Part shown: one piece after another, positions 5,286-5,410 of the stretch
Position numbering within the stretch: the first letter of the stretch is position 1
Layout: every line of letters begins with the position of its first letter
NCBI RefSeq assembly: GCF_020741395.1
Contig: NZ_DYZA01000174.1
Location: forward strand, 1 to 5,410
Source of the DNA: Mailhella massiliensis
GTDB taxonomy: Bacteria > Desulfobacterota > Desulfovibrionia > Desulfovibrionales > Desulfovibrionaceae
Direction of reading: 5' to 3'
Length of the DNA: 5,410 nucleotides
Notes under the pieces: model-generated
Told to the model about the DNA's origin: nothing
Databases searched by the model: none
The model's input: only the letters and a program-made list of their open reading frames with translations
Made by a program: the position numbers and the translations under genes

Positions 5286-5314
5286 AATATAGGCTTGCCG
5301 GAGAACGAAGTCAA
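5286..5314 (-). promoter_or_regulatory. Sigma-70-type promoter of greA
   Basis: Reading the minus strand, TTGACT (5314-5309) and TATATT (5291-5286) are 17 bases apart, each matching five of six consensus bases, with ideal spacing. Transcription would begin near 5279, leaving a leader of about 100 bases before the greA ATG. Bases 5315-5410 beyond it hold no gene I can support. Confidence 0.75.
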
Positions 5315-5410
5315 CCCCGGTAGGCCTTTTCCCCCTTTCCTCCAACAGTCATGACCCGGCATGTCCGGAGAGCGGTGGATTTTTTCCTTTTTTCATGTGT
5401 GCGGATGCCT

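Noticed and set aside
4524..5354. 276-codon open frame on the + strand opposite greA
   Set aside because: It runs through the greA terminator, across greA in antisense and through the greA promoter, and has no family features.
5356..5385. CCGG-CATGT(AC)-CCGG hairpin with six T downstream on the + strand
   Set aside because: The stem is only four pairs and the T tract is 11 bases away, too far for an intrinsic terminator.

Overview
The window is about 60% G+C by eye and holds four complete or nearly complete housekeeping genes plus one partial gene. Codon use, the set of families and the protein sequences suggest a Gram-negative proteobacterium of the former deltaproteobacteria, plausibly a sulfate- or sulfite-reducing Desulfovibrionaceae. 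That placement is an impression from the proteins and was not tested by any search.

Layout, left to right. Positions 1-306 (+) are the C-terminal end of a radical-SAM tRNA methylthiotransferase, probably MtaB. Ten bases later yicC (317-1195, +) starts; its Shine-Dalgarno overlaps the mtaB stop codon, so the two are almost surely one transcript. A 207-base non-coding spacer full of inverted repeats leads to gmk (1403-2023, +, guanylate kinase). A 313-base gap follows: purine-rich, then ending in an AT-rich patch that looks like a promoter, then recJ (2337-4058, +, single-strand 5'-3' exonuclease). greA (4701-5180, -, transcript cleavage factor) is convergent with recJ. It has a clear sigma-70-type promoter (5286-5314) and a clear intrinsic terminator (4646-4676). 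The 642 bases between recJ and greA hold no recognisable gene, but do hold two very small overlapping ORFs, several small hairpins and one long-range foldable segment.

Functionally the genes cover nucleic-acid upkeep: tRNA modification (MtaB), RNA turnover (YicC), GMP to GDP conversion (Gmk), DNA repair (RecJ) and rescue of stalled RNA polymerase (GreA). They form a conserved-type neighbourhood rather than a dedicated pathway. I see no mobile element, CRISPR array, tRNA, rRNA or defence system. I did not find an exciting new system. The parts worth a second look are all non-coding: the yicC-gmk spacer, the recJ-greA interval and the greA leader.
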